In this document: in pieces, positions 1 to 6,343 of the stretch
Position numbering within the stretch: position 1 is the stretch's first letter
How the letters are laid out: every line of letters begins with the position of its first letter
From: Heritagella caecorum
GTDB lineage: Bacteria; Bacillota; Clostridia; Oscillospirales; Acutalibacteraceae
Assembly (NCBI GenBank): GCA_904419035.1
Contig: CAJFQL010000016.1
Location: forward strand, 1 to 47,421
Length of the DNA: 47,421 nucleotides
Direction of reading: 5' to 3'
The notes under the pieces: generated by a model
What the model saw: the letters and a program-made list of their open reading frames with translations, nothing else
The model's database searches: none
Told to the model about the DNA's origin: nothing
Translations under genes and position numbers: made by a program

Positions 1-1
1 G

Positions 2-118
2 GACGGAGTGGCTCTGAATACACGGTTTTATCAGAAATTTGGCCAGTCCCTCAGTCTGTTTGTGACAGACGGAACGCTGACAGTAACAAATGCAGGCCTG
101 TCAAAAACCATAAAATGA
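2..118 (+). CDS. C-terminal end of an unidentified protein (5' end outside window)
   Basis: The frame beginning at base 2 is open from the window edge to a TGA at 116-118 and gives about 38 residues rich in Thr, Ser, Val and Leu with alternating hydrophobic residues, as in a beta-strand surface domain. It ends eight bases before the next open frame, which starts in a different phase. It may be the tail of a separate gene or the upstream part of the surface protein at 126-839 separated by a frameshift. Too short to identify. Confidence 0.35.
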   Translation, partial: DGVALNTRFYQKFGQSLSLFVTDGTLTVTNAGLSKTIK

Positions 119-125
119 ATAGCGA

Positions 126-839
126 TTGACATTCCCGAACTGCAAAGACGAAGTCCGGTCAAAGTCTGCTCTGGGGACCCAGCTTTATGAAATATATCTG
201 ATCGGTGGAGAGGAATACAGCTTTACCGCTATTCAGAATGACATCTATTACCTGCTGGATGCCGGCAGCAAAGTGGTCGATACCATGGGCAAGACCGACG
301 ACTACGACTTTGATTTTGTCAACGACCTTTCGAAGATCACTTTGACCGTGGACGGCGAAGAACAGGCCAAGGTGGAAGTAAGCGAGAATGTATACGGCTT
401 TGGCGGATACAGCGAGAACCTCGATCTGTATGATTACCTGCTGAAATACGATCCTAAGGTCGATGCCTTTACCCTTTCCATTAATGTGCCGGTGGAGATC
501 ACCAAGCCGGTCCAGCTGACCTATAGCGTAAAGCTTGCGAACCCGAAGACCGAAGCGGGCGTATACGGCAAGTACGATGCGGACGGCAGCCAGGGATATG
601 AGGGGCTGTACACCAATAACAGCGCCATTCTGTATCCGGTGGCGACCGATGGCCAGCAGGGAGCCGCCGAAGAGTTCCCGATGCCGACGGTTTCCTATGA
701 AGTGAAGGCTCCGGATCCGGGACCGGCTGCGGGCGATAACGGCAGCGCGCTGCCCTTTGTTCTGGTGATGGCGGCGGCCGGACTGGGTGCGGTTGTTGTC
801 GTATTCGGCCTGAGAAGAAGAGAGCGCTCTTCCAAATAA
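126..839 (+). pseudogene. Surface-anchored protein fragment, N-terminus missing
   Basis: The 237-residue open frame has beta-rich domains with many Tyr, Asp and Gly residues. It ends in a Pro/Gly/Asp linker, a hydrophobic segment of about 20 residues (roughly 207-228) and a short Arg-rich tail (RRRERSSK). That is the layout of a Gram-positive wall- or membrane-anchored surface protein; a clear LPXTG is not visible, only a GDN-type stretch before the hydrophobic segment. The first possible start is a TTG at 126 with no ribosome binding site, and there is no signal peptide. An exported protein must have one, so the gene is either truncated by recombination, frameshifted near 118-126, or misjoined in assembly. 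A hairpin terminator follows at 879-915. Confidence 0.6.
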
Positions 840-878
840 GAGAGATTTCCCGTAAAAGGGAGCCGTAAAAGAGCAGCA

Positions 879-915
879 GGGTCCCCGGTGAAAAGAAAGC
901 CGGGGGACCCTTTTT
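879..915 (+). terminator. Rho-independent terminator after the surface protein
   Basis: A 10-bp GC-rich stem (GGGTCCCCGG at 879-888 with CCGGGGGACCC at 900-910) is followed by five T at 911-915. Confidence 0.85.
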
Positions 916-950
916 ATGGGAAAGCCGCCCCCTTTTTCCCGCAAAAGGGC

Positions 951-979
951 TTGACACCGGGGATACCCTGTGATAAAAT
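951..979 (+). promoter_or_regulatory. Sigma-A promoter of rpmG-secE-nusG
   Basis: TTGACA (951-956), a 17-base spacer and TAAAAT (974-979), with a TG dinucleotide one base upstream of the -10 (extended -10). This is the first promoter of the ribosomal block. A short hairpin (ACCTC 986-990 with GAGGT 998-1002) followed by a T-run lies at the expected 5' end of the transcript; its role is unknown. Confidence 0.85.
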
Positions 980-1105
980 ATTGTTACCTCGTGAAAAGAG
1001 GTTCTTTTTTTGCGCTCTTTTCTTCGAGGGAGGCCGGGTTCCTATGCTGTAGAACAGATTTACAGAAACCCAATTTTTTTCCGTTAAACGGGAGGTGCCG
1101 AAACA

Positions 1106-1255
1106 ATGAGAGTGAAAGTCGTTCTGGCGTGCACGGAGTGCAAACAGCGCAACTACAACACCATGAAGAACAAGAAGAACGATCCGGACAGACTGGAAAT
1201 GAACAAGTATTGCCGGTTCTGCAAGAAACACACGCTTCACAAAGAAACCAAGTAA
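1106..1255 (+). CDS. rpmG: 50S ribosomal protein L33
   Basis: The 49-residue protein is the zinc-binding (C+) form of L33, with Cys9, Cys12, Cys36 and Cys39 in two CxxC pairs. It sits on the large ribosomal subunit near the E site. The ATG at 1106 follows GGAGG (1091-1095). It is first in the rpmG-secE-nusG transcription unit, the standard Firmicutes order, 18 bases before secE. Length and cysteine pattern are normal for the family. Confidence 0.96.
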   Translation: MRVKVVLACTECKQRNYNTMKNKKNDPDRLEMNKYCRFCKKHTLHKETK

Positions 1256-1273
1256 AAGCGCGGAGGAAACATC

Positions 1274-1501
1274 ATGGCTGAAAAGAAACCTAACGCACTG
1301 GTTCGGTTTGCCAAAAAAACATCGAAGTTTTTCCGCGACTGCAAGGGTGAAGTCAAAAAGATCGTGTGGCCTACGCCCAAAACGGTCTTTAAGAACATGG
1401 GTGTGGTCATGGTCACTATGATCGTGCTGGGGCTGTTTGTGTTCGGCCTTGATACCCTGTTCATGAAGCTGCTGAGCCTTGTGATGGCTGTGGCGGCATG
1501 A
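1274..1501 (+). CDS. secE: Preprotein translocase subunit SecE
   Basis: This 75-residue small SecE is a component of the SecYEG export channel in the cytoplasmic membrane. A basic amphipathic N-terminal helix contains the family signature around residues 27-37 (E-V-K-K-I-V-W-P-T), followed by a single membrane span at about 41-70. Firmicutes SecE has one span, unlike the three-span enterobacterial form. Its position between rpmG and nusG is the conserved one. Ribosome site CGGAGG precedes the ATG. Confidence 0.96.
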   Translation: MAEKKPNALVRFAKKTSKFFRDCKGEVKKIVWPTPKTVFKNMGVVMVTMIVLGLFVFGLDTLFMKLLSLVMAVAA

Positions 1502-1554
1502 GACAGCCTTGCCAAAGAAAAAAGCTGTGCAGAAAGCGGAGGGAATGACGGCAT

Positions 1555-2076
1555 ATGGCAGATGAATCCAGGTGGTATGTGGTTCATACCTATTCCGGGT
1601 ATGAAAACAAAGTGGCATCCAACCTTGAAACCACGGTGCAGAACCGCCAGCTTCAGGATCTGATCCAGGAAGTGCGGGTCCCCACCGAAACGGTGACGGA
1701 GGTCAAGGATAACAAACGGCGCGATGTTGAGCGCAAGATTTTCCCCGGCTATGTGCTGGTGAAAATGGTACTGACCGATGAATCCTGGTATGTCGTTCGC
1801 AATATCCGCGGCTGCACGGGTTTTGTCGGTCCTTCGAGCAAACCGATTCCCCTTTCGGATGAAGAGGTGCTTCGCCTCGGGATCGAAAAACGGGAAATCA
1901 AAGTTTCCTATGACGTCGGTGACAGCGTTCAGATTATCGACGGGCCGCTGGACGGTTTTGTGGGTACAGTGGACGAAATGAACCTGGAAAAGAACATGGT
2001 TCGCGTGACTGTTTCCATGTTTGGACGCGAAACCCCCGTGGAACTGGAACTCGACCAGGTCGAAGCGGTGGACTGA
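1555..2076 (+). CDS. nusG: Transcription termination/antitermination factor NusG
   Basis: The 173-residue protein has an N-terminal NGN domain (about 5-110, starting W-Y-V-V-H-T-Y-S-G-Y-E and including F-P-G-Y-V-L-V) that binds RNA polymerase. A C-terminal KOW domain (about 120-172, with G-D-S-V-Q and D-G-P-L-D-G-F-x-G) contacts ribosomal protein S10 or Rho. NusG modulates elongation pausing and transcription-translation coupling. It lies directly upstream of rplKA, as in most bacteria, and is probably transcribed from the promoter at 951-979. Confidence 0.97.
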   Translation: MADESRWYVVHTYSGYENKVASNLETTVQNRQLQDLIQEVRVPTETVTEVKDNKRRDVERKIFPGYVLVKMVLTDESWYVVRNIRGCTGFVGPSSKPIPLSDEEVLRLGIEKREIKVSYDVGDSVQIIDGPLDGFVGTVDEMNLEKNMVRVTVSMFGRETPVELELDQVEAVD

Positions 2077-2092
2077 GTTTTTCTTTTAGGTG

Positions 2093-2120
2093 ATAAGCGG
2101 CTTTTAGCAAAGCCGCTTAT
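2093..2120 (+). promoter_or_regulatory. Intergenic hairpin between nusG and rplK
   Basis: A perfect 11-bp stem (ATAAGCGGCTT 2093-2103 with AAGCCGCTTAT 2110-2120) lies 17 bases after the nusG stop. No T-run follows, so it looks more like a processing or stabilising hairpin, or a weak terminator, than a strong intrinsic terminator. Confidence 0.55.
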
Positions 2121-2143
2121 TATAGGGGCCAAAACGAGCCCCT

Positions 2144-2193
2144 GTGGGAGGAACGGGAAAATTCCTTATCCGTCCCGCTCCGCCATCTACCAC
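2144..2193 (+). promoter_or_regulatory. Candidate ribosomal protein L1 autoregulatory RNA element upstream of rplK
   Basis: The transcript has GTGGGAGGAAC at 2144-2154 and TACCAC at 2188-2193. GUGG pairs with CCAC as an outer helix, and CGGGA (2154-2158) pairs with TCCCG (2173-2177) as an inner helix. The same GTGGGAGGAAC...TACCAC pair recurs before rplA. L1 is known to repress its own operon by binding mRNA that mimics its rRNA site. That this is the L1 target is inference from the duplicated motif and its position. Confidence 0.5.
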
Positions 2194-2215
2194 GAATTTT
2201 GGAGGTGCAGTAATA

Positions 2216-2641
2216 ATGGCGCAAAAGGTAACGGGCTATATTAAGCTCCAGATACCGGCTGGTAAAGCAACCCCGGCGCCCCCCGTTGGCCCTGCTCTGG
2301 GTCAGCATGGCGTCAACATTATGGCGTTCACGAAGGAATTTAACGAACGCACGAAGAACGATGTGGGTCTGATTATCCCCGTCATCATCACGGTGTATGC
2401 CGACCGTTCGTTCACGTTTATCACGAAAACGCCCCCTGCGGCCGTTCTGATCAAGAAGGCCTGCGGTATCGAAAGTGGTTCGGGCGCTCCGAACAAGACG
2501 AAAGTGGCGAAGATCACGCGCGAACAGCTGCAGAAGATCGCCGAACAGAAAATGCCCGACCTCAATGCTGCCAGCGTAGAGGCTGCCATGAGCATGGTGG
2601 CCGGTACCTGCCGCAGCATGGGCGTTGAAGTCGTAGACTGA
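2216..2641 (+). CDS. rplK: 50S ribosomal protein L11
   Basis: The 141-residue L11 binds 23S rRNA at the GTPase-associated centre. The N-terminal domain has the proline-rich P-A-P-P-V-G-P-A-L-G-Q-H-G-V-N segment (about 21-35), and the C-terminal RNA-binding domain begins near residue 72. The ATG at 2216 is chosen because GGAGG precedes it (2201-2205) and the protein then starts M-A-Q-K-V, as L11 does. An upstream in-frame GTG at 2144 belongs to the RNA motif described there. Co-transcribed with rplA. Confidence 0.97.
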   Translation: MAQKVTGYIKLQIPAGKATPAPPVGPALGQHGVNIMAFTKEFNERTKNDVGLIIPVIITVYADRSFTFITKTPPAAVLIKKACGIESGSGAPNKTKVAKITREQLQKIAEQKMPDLNAASVEAAMSMVAGTCRSMGVEVVD

Positions 2642-2650
2642 TACCCCAGG

Positions 2651-2691
2651 GTGGGAGGAACTTCGTTCTAAGGACATCCGATATTTACCAC
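2651..2691 (+). promoter_or_regulatory. Second L1-like RNA element, upstream of rplA
   Basis: GTGGGAGGAAC (2651-2661) and TACCAC (2686-2691) repeat the motif found before rplK. Here the inner hairpin is GAAC-TTC-GTTC (2658-2668). The conserved outer pairing GUGG/CCAC with different inner helices suggests a protein-binding RNA, most simply L1 binding its own message. Confidence 0.5.
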
Positions 2692-2715
2692 TCAATCAGG
2701 GAGGAATACCTAAAC

Positions 2716-3405
2716 ATGAAACACGGCAAGAAATATATCGAAGCCCAAAAGGTTTTCGAACGCTCCAAACTTTATGATTCGGAAGAAGCACTGTCGCTGT
2801 GCGTGAAGACCGGGACCGCCAAATTTGACGAAACCGTCGAAGTTCACGTGAAGCTGGGTGTTGACGGCCGTCACGCTGACCAGCAGGTCCGCGGCGCCAT
2901 CGTACTGCCCAACGGCACCGGCAAAAATGTCCGCGTGCTGGCGATTTGCAAACCCGAAAGAATCGAAGAAGCCGAAAAGGCCGGCGCCGATTTTGTCGGT
3001 GGCCAGGATATGATCGAAAAGATCCAGGGCGGCTGGATGGATTTCGACGTAGTGATCACCACGCCCGACATGATGGGTATGGTTGGCCGTTTGGGTAAAG
3101 TGCTGGGCCCGCGTGGCCTGATGCCTAACCCCAAGGCTGGCACCGTTTCCATGGACATCGCCAAGGCGATCACCGACGCGAAAGCCGGTAAGATCGAATA
3201 CCGTCTGGACAAGACCAACATCATCCACTGCGTGATCGGCAAAGTTTCCTTTGGCCCCGAAAAGCTGCAGCAGAACTTCGATGCGCTCATGGGCGCGATC
3301 GTCAAGGCGAAGCCCGCCGCTGCCAAGGGCCAGTACGTGCGTTCCTGCGTGGTTTCGGCCACCATGGGCCCCGGCGTACGCATCAATCCCGCGAAGTTCA
3401 TCTGA
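2716..3405 (+). CDS. rplA: 50S ribosomal protein L1
   Basis: The 229-residue L1 forms the mobile L1 stalk and helps release deacylated tRNA. The family signature around P-N-P-K-A-G-T-V is present near residues 136-143, as are the conserved N-terminal K-Y and central G-T-G-K segments. Length is typical. The ATG follows GGGAGG at 2699-2704. It is followed by a new promoter, so rplKA and rplJL are at least partly separate units. Confidence 0.97.
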   Translation: MKHGKKYIEAQKVFERSKLYDSEEALSLCVKTGTAKFDETVEVHVKLGVDGRHADQQVRGAIVLPNGTGKNVRVLAICKPERIEEAEKAGADFVGGQDMIEKIQGGWMDFDVVITTPDMMGMVGRLGKVLGPRGLMPNPKAGTVSMDIAKAITDAKAGKIEYRLDKTNIIHCVIGKVSFGPEKLQQNFDALMGAIVKAKPAAAKGQYVRSCVVSATMGPGVRINPAKFI

Positions 3406-3438
3406 TTTCGGGTTTTGATCGTCCGGCAAAGTTTGCTG

Positions 3439-3467
3439 TTGACAAAACAGCGGCTTTGTGATATGAT
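3439..3467 (+). promoter_or_regulatory. Sigma-A promoter of rplJL
   Basis: TTGACA (3439-3444), 17-base spacer, TATGAT (3462-3467): a near-consensus promoter just upstream of the rplJ leader. Confidence 0.85.
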
Positions 3468-3473
3468 ATGAAA

Positions 3474-3640
3474 GCTGTCCAAAGACAGCAGGTGCGTCTG
3501 CATAACGGGAAATTCCCGGCCTGCCGAGGAGAGAGAAAAACCAGTTAACCGGAAATAAACCGGTTTGCCTTATGGATTTTCGCCCTTTCCGCGGTAAGCG
3601 GAAAGGGCTTTTCTTTTGTACCGCACCGTATTTGAATCAC
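3474..3640 (+). ncRNA. Ribosomal protein L10 leader with intrinsic terminator
   Basis: The leader between the rplJL promoter and the rplJ ribosome site contains several nested hairpins, including AACCGG/CCGGTT near 3547-3565. It ends in a strong terminator-like hairpin: GCCCTTTCCGC (3582-3592) with GCGGAAAGGGC (3598-3608), then TTTTCTTTT. In Bacillus subtilis the L10(L12)4 complex binds such a leader and controls rplJL by attenuation. Position and architecture match; the exact L10-binding kink-turn was not verified. Confidence 0.75.
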
Positions 3641-3654
3641 GGAGGTGAAACCAT

Positions 3655-4185
3655 TTGCCTAGCGAGAAAACTCTGGAACTGAAAAAGCAGCAGGTTGCCG
3701 CTCTTTCGGAATCTCTGAAAAATGCCTGCACCGGTATTATTGTGGATTACAAAGGCATCAGCGTGGCCGATGACACTGTGCTGCGTAAGAAGCTGCGTGA
3801 ATCCGGCAATACCTACACCGTTGTGAAGAATACCATCCTGGGCCGTGCTCTGGAAGCTGCCGGGATCGAAGGCCTGGAAGCCCATCTGGAAGGTTCGACG
3901 GCTATTGCGTATTCGGCTGATGACTATACGTCGGCTGCCAAGGCTTTCTTTGAATATGCCAGCAAGCATGACAATTTCAAAGTAAAGGCCGGCTTCATTG
4001 ATGGCAAGGCTATCGATGCGGCGGGTGTTAAAGCCCTGGCGGATCTGCCGCCGAAGGAAGTGCTTATTGCACAGGTTCTGGGCGGCTTGAATGCCCCCAT
4101 TTCCGGCCTGGCCAACGTGCTCAACGGCACCATTCGTGGCCTGGCGATCGTGCTCAACGCCATTGCCGAAAAGCAGAGCGCGTAA
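3655..4185 (+). CDS. rplJ: 50S ribosomal protein L10
   Basis: The 176-residue L10 forms the base of the ribosomal stalk and carries the L7/L12 dimers through its C-terminal helix (about 140-175). The N-terminal rRNA-binding domain includes the conserved G-I-I-V-D-Y-K-G and Y-T-V-V-K-N-T motifs. The start is a TTG at 3655, supported by GGAGGTG at 3641-3647 and normal protein length; no better ATG exists. It is preceded by the L10 leader and followed by rplL. Confidence 0.96.
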   Translation: MPSEKTLELKKQQVAALSESLKNACTGIIVDYKGISVADDTVLRKKLRESGNTYTVVKNTILGRALEAAGIEGLEAHLEGSTAIAYSADDYTSAAKAFFEYASKHDNFKVKAGFIDGKAIDAAGVKALADLPPKEVLIAQVLGGLNAPISGLANVLNGTIRGLAIVLNAIAEKQSA

Positions 4186-4274
4186 GAGTCACCCTCTTTT
4201 TTCACAGTGAAAAGATCGCGTGACGGTCTTTTACCAAACTGAAATTTATCATTCTCTTTATGGAGGTAACAACA

Positions 4275-4652
4275 ATGTCTGAGAAGGTTGCAAATCTGAT
4301 TGAAGAAATCAAAACCCTGTCCGTTCTCGAGCTGTCCGAAATGGTAAAGGCTCTGGAAGAAGAATTCGGCGTGTCCGCTGCTGCTCCCGTGGCTGTGGCT
4401 GCTGCTCCCGCTGCCGGTGCTGCTCCCGCTGCGGAAGAAAAGACCGAATTTGATGTTGTGCTGAAGTCCTTCGGCGCCAACAAGATCAACGTGATCAAGG
4501 TTGTGCGTGAAATCACCGGCCTGGGCCTGAAAGAAGCCAAGGAACTGGTTGACGGCGCTCCCAAGAACGTGAAGGAAGGCGTTTCCAAGGAAGACGCGGA
4601 AGCCATCAAGACGAAGCTGACCGACGCCGGCGCTGAAGTTGAAGTGAAATAA
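4275..4652 (+). CDS. rplL: 50S ribosomal protein L7/L12
   Basis: The 125-residue stalk protein recruits translation GTPases. An N-terminal dimerisation domain (1-35) is joined by an Ala/Pro-rich hinge (about 36-55) to the C-terminal domain with G-L-G-L-K-E-A-K-E-L-V. The ATG at 4275 follows GGAGG (4262-4266); the ATG at 4260 overlaps the ribosome site and is not the start. Two terminators follow, and rpoB, the usual neighbour, is not downstream. Confidence 0.97.
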   Translation: MSEKVANLIEEIKTLSVLELSEMVKALEEEFGVSAAAPVAVAAAPAAGAAPAAEEKTEFDVVLKSFGANKINVIKVVREITGLGLKEAKELVDGAPKNVKEGVSKEDAEAIKTKLTDAGAEVEVK

Positions 4653-4670
4653 GTTTTCGCTTAAAAGAAA

Positions 4671-4701
4671 AAGCCTGTGCCCAAAAGGCACAGGCTTTTT
4701 T
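4671..4701 (+). terminator. Terminator of the rplJL operon
   Basis: AAGCCTGTGCC (4671-4681) pairs with GGCACAGGCTT (4687-4697), followed by a T-run. Confidence 0.9.
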
Positions 4702-4725
4702 GTATATCGGGCTTAAAAGTACAAG

Positions 4726-4757
4726 AAAAAACCGGCTTTTTAAAAAGCCGGTTTTTT
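4726..4757. terminator. Bidirectional terminator between rplL and the convergent membrane gene
   Basis: AAAAACCGGCTTTTT and AAAAAGCCGGTTTTT form a stem with A- and T-runs on opposite sides, so it can end transcripts from both directions: a second stop for rplL and the stop for the minus-strand gene at 4769. Confidence 0.8.
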
Positions 4758-4768
4758 TATGAACGATG

Positions 4769-5434
4769 TTATGCAGTGGCGGTTTTAGGAAACAGGCGGC
4801 CGAATACATACCGGTTGAAAAGCCCGGCGATCGGCCCCAAGGTAAACGCTGACAGCACGGTGGCTAGTCCAATCAGGCCAAAGCCCCATCCGCCAAGCAG
4901 CAGGCAGATGATCAGGTTCAGCACGTCAGCCGCCAGCCGGCACACGAAAAACGGCCCGTGGGTGTAATCGCGGAAAATCAGGGCGATACTGTCCGCCGGG
5001 GCGATCCCCAGATCGGCCAATTGATACAGGGAAACACCCATAGCCAGCAGCACCGTTCCTATCACGCTGAACAGGATCTGCCATCCAAACCCCTGGGGAC
5101 AGGGCACGTCTTGGAGCAGGAAGGAAAAGAAATCCACAATATACCCGCAGAAAAACCAGTTAAAAAAAGTCCCCAAATGAATGTATTGGCGGCCAAACAG
5201 CCACTCCACCAAAAATAGCAGCACATTGACCAGCAGCACCACGGTACCGTACGACAGAGGCACATAATGGGTCAGCGCCAAATTGATGGCCGGGAACGGA
5301 AGGTTGCCTACCCAGGCCCAGGCAAAGATGGCAATCCCTAACGACATGGGGATATGCCCCAGCAGCATGCAAATGACCCGTTTGGGGGTCAGCGGCGCCG
5401 TCCAGCGGCGCAGCGAAAAGGAAGAATCAGACAC
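4769..5434 (-). CDS. YczE/YitT-like integral membrane protein (DUF6198-type)
   Basis: The 221-residue protein has about five or six hydrophobic spans, with the G-I-A-P-A-D-S-I-A-L-I region after a middle span (near residues 144-154) that is characteristic of YczE/YitT-like membrane proteins. Substrate and biochemical role are unknown. The start is a GTG at 5434, preceded at some distance by AAAGGAA. It lies 33 bases downstream of the phosphoesterase gene on the same strand, so the two are probably co-transcribed. The family call is moderately sure; no catalytic motif is seen. Confidence 0.7.
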   Translation of the reverse strand: MSDSSFSLRRWTAPLTPKRVICMLLGHIPMSLGIAIFAWAWVGNLPFPAINLALTHYVPLSYGTVVLLVNVLLFLVEWLFGRQYIHLGTFFNWFFCGYIVDFFSFLLQDVPCPQGFGWQILFSVIGTVLLAMGVSLYQLADLGIAPADSIALIFRDYTHGPFFVCRLAADVLNLIICLLLGGWGFGLIGLATVLSAFTLGPIAGLFNRYVFGRLFPKTATA

Positions 5435-5467
5435 TTATAAGGCATTCCTTTCTTATAGGACAGCCGG

Positions 5468-6148
5468 TTACCGGCGGGTGTCGTCGGTAGGCAGGCGCAG
5501 CAGATCGTCAAACAGCGCCTGGTGCCGGCTGGTGTAACTGCGGTTGATGTGCAGGCTGCCAAAGCACCATTTGCTGTAGCGCACATTCTTTTCGATTTCT
5601 TGGAAATAGATCGACAGGGTATTGCCTTCCGCCCAGCGGGGCAATTGGCCCGACAGGTTGGGGTAGGGGGCGTGGGTAATGATATAATCCACCTTTTGCC
5701 CGACCTGGCGCAGGTTATCCACGCCTTCCTTCATTTCATCGATGTTGGGCATGCTGCGGGGCCAGTAGGTGCCGGTCTCCTTGCGCAGCAGGGTATCTTC
5801 CCCTTCGCCGCCGCCAAAAGTGAAAAACCGGCGGCCTTCCATAGTATACACCTGGCCGCGCATCAAATGGAAGATGTTGTCGCGGATACGCCGGGCTTTG
5901 CCCCCGCAGAAATCTTCCACGGGGTAGCTTTCCAACAGGTCAAAATTTTCGTGGGTCCCGTCTACAAACAGAATTTGGTATTTTTTACGGGTTAGCTTGT
6001 CGAGCGTTTTGGCTTCTTCGGGGGTTCCGTTCCACAGAAAGCCAAAGTCGCCGCAGATCACAAGGCTGTCGCCTTTGCGCAGATGGCGCAGGGGGGAAGC
6101 CTGGAACCGGCTTAGGTCCCCGTGAATATCACCAGTCACCCAAATCAT
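5468..6148 (-). CDS. Calcineurin-like metallophosphoesterase
   Basis: The 226-residue cytoplasmic protein has the metallophosphoesterase motifs in order: G-D-I-H-G-D (6-11), G-D-F-G (33-36), a G-T-H-E where the family has G-N-H-E (near 65-68), I-T-H-A-P (about 158-162) and a late F-G-S-L-H. The Asn-to-Thr change in the third motif removes a usual metal ligand, while the neighbouring His is kept. Substrate is unknown; relatives act on nucleotides, nucleic-acid ends or phosphoproteins. The start ATG follows AAAGGAGG. Followed closely by the YczE-like gene. Confidence 0.85.
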   Translation of the reverse strand: MIWVTGDIHGDLSRFQASPLRHLRKGDSLVICGDFGFLWNGTPEEAKTLDKLTRKKYQILFVDGTHENFDLLESYPVEDFCGGKARRIRDNIFHLMRGQVYTMEGRRFFTFGGGEGEDTLLRKETGTYWPRSMPNIDEMKEGVDNLRQVGQKVDYIITHAPYPNLSGQLPRWAEGNTLSIYFQEIEKNVRYSKWCFGSLHINRSYTSRHQALFDDLLRLPTDDTRR

Positions 6149-6271
6149 GGGATGCCTCCTTTTTTTACGTTACTTACAGGCGCAGGGCCCGATGTTTGTG
6201 CAAAGTTTTTGCAAATATGGGGAAAGGGTCCGTTTTTTTCCCCGTTTACCCTTTTTCTTTGCTCCAAAAGC

Positions 6272-6280
6272 TGGTATACT
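6272..6280 (+). promoter_or_regulatory. Extended -10 promoter of the carboxypeptidase gene
   Basis: TGGTATACT (6272-6280) is an extended -10. The -35 region (TTTTTC around 6252) is weak, as is usual when TGn is present. It lies 64 bases upstream of the ATG. Confidence 0.6.
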
Positions 6281-6343
6281 ATCCCATAAGGAAGGGCAAA
6301 GCGCTTGCTTTTCCTATCATAGCACAATGAAAGGAAAAATGCC

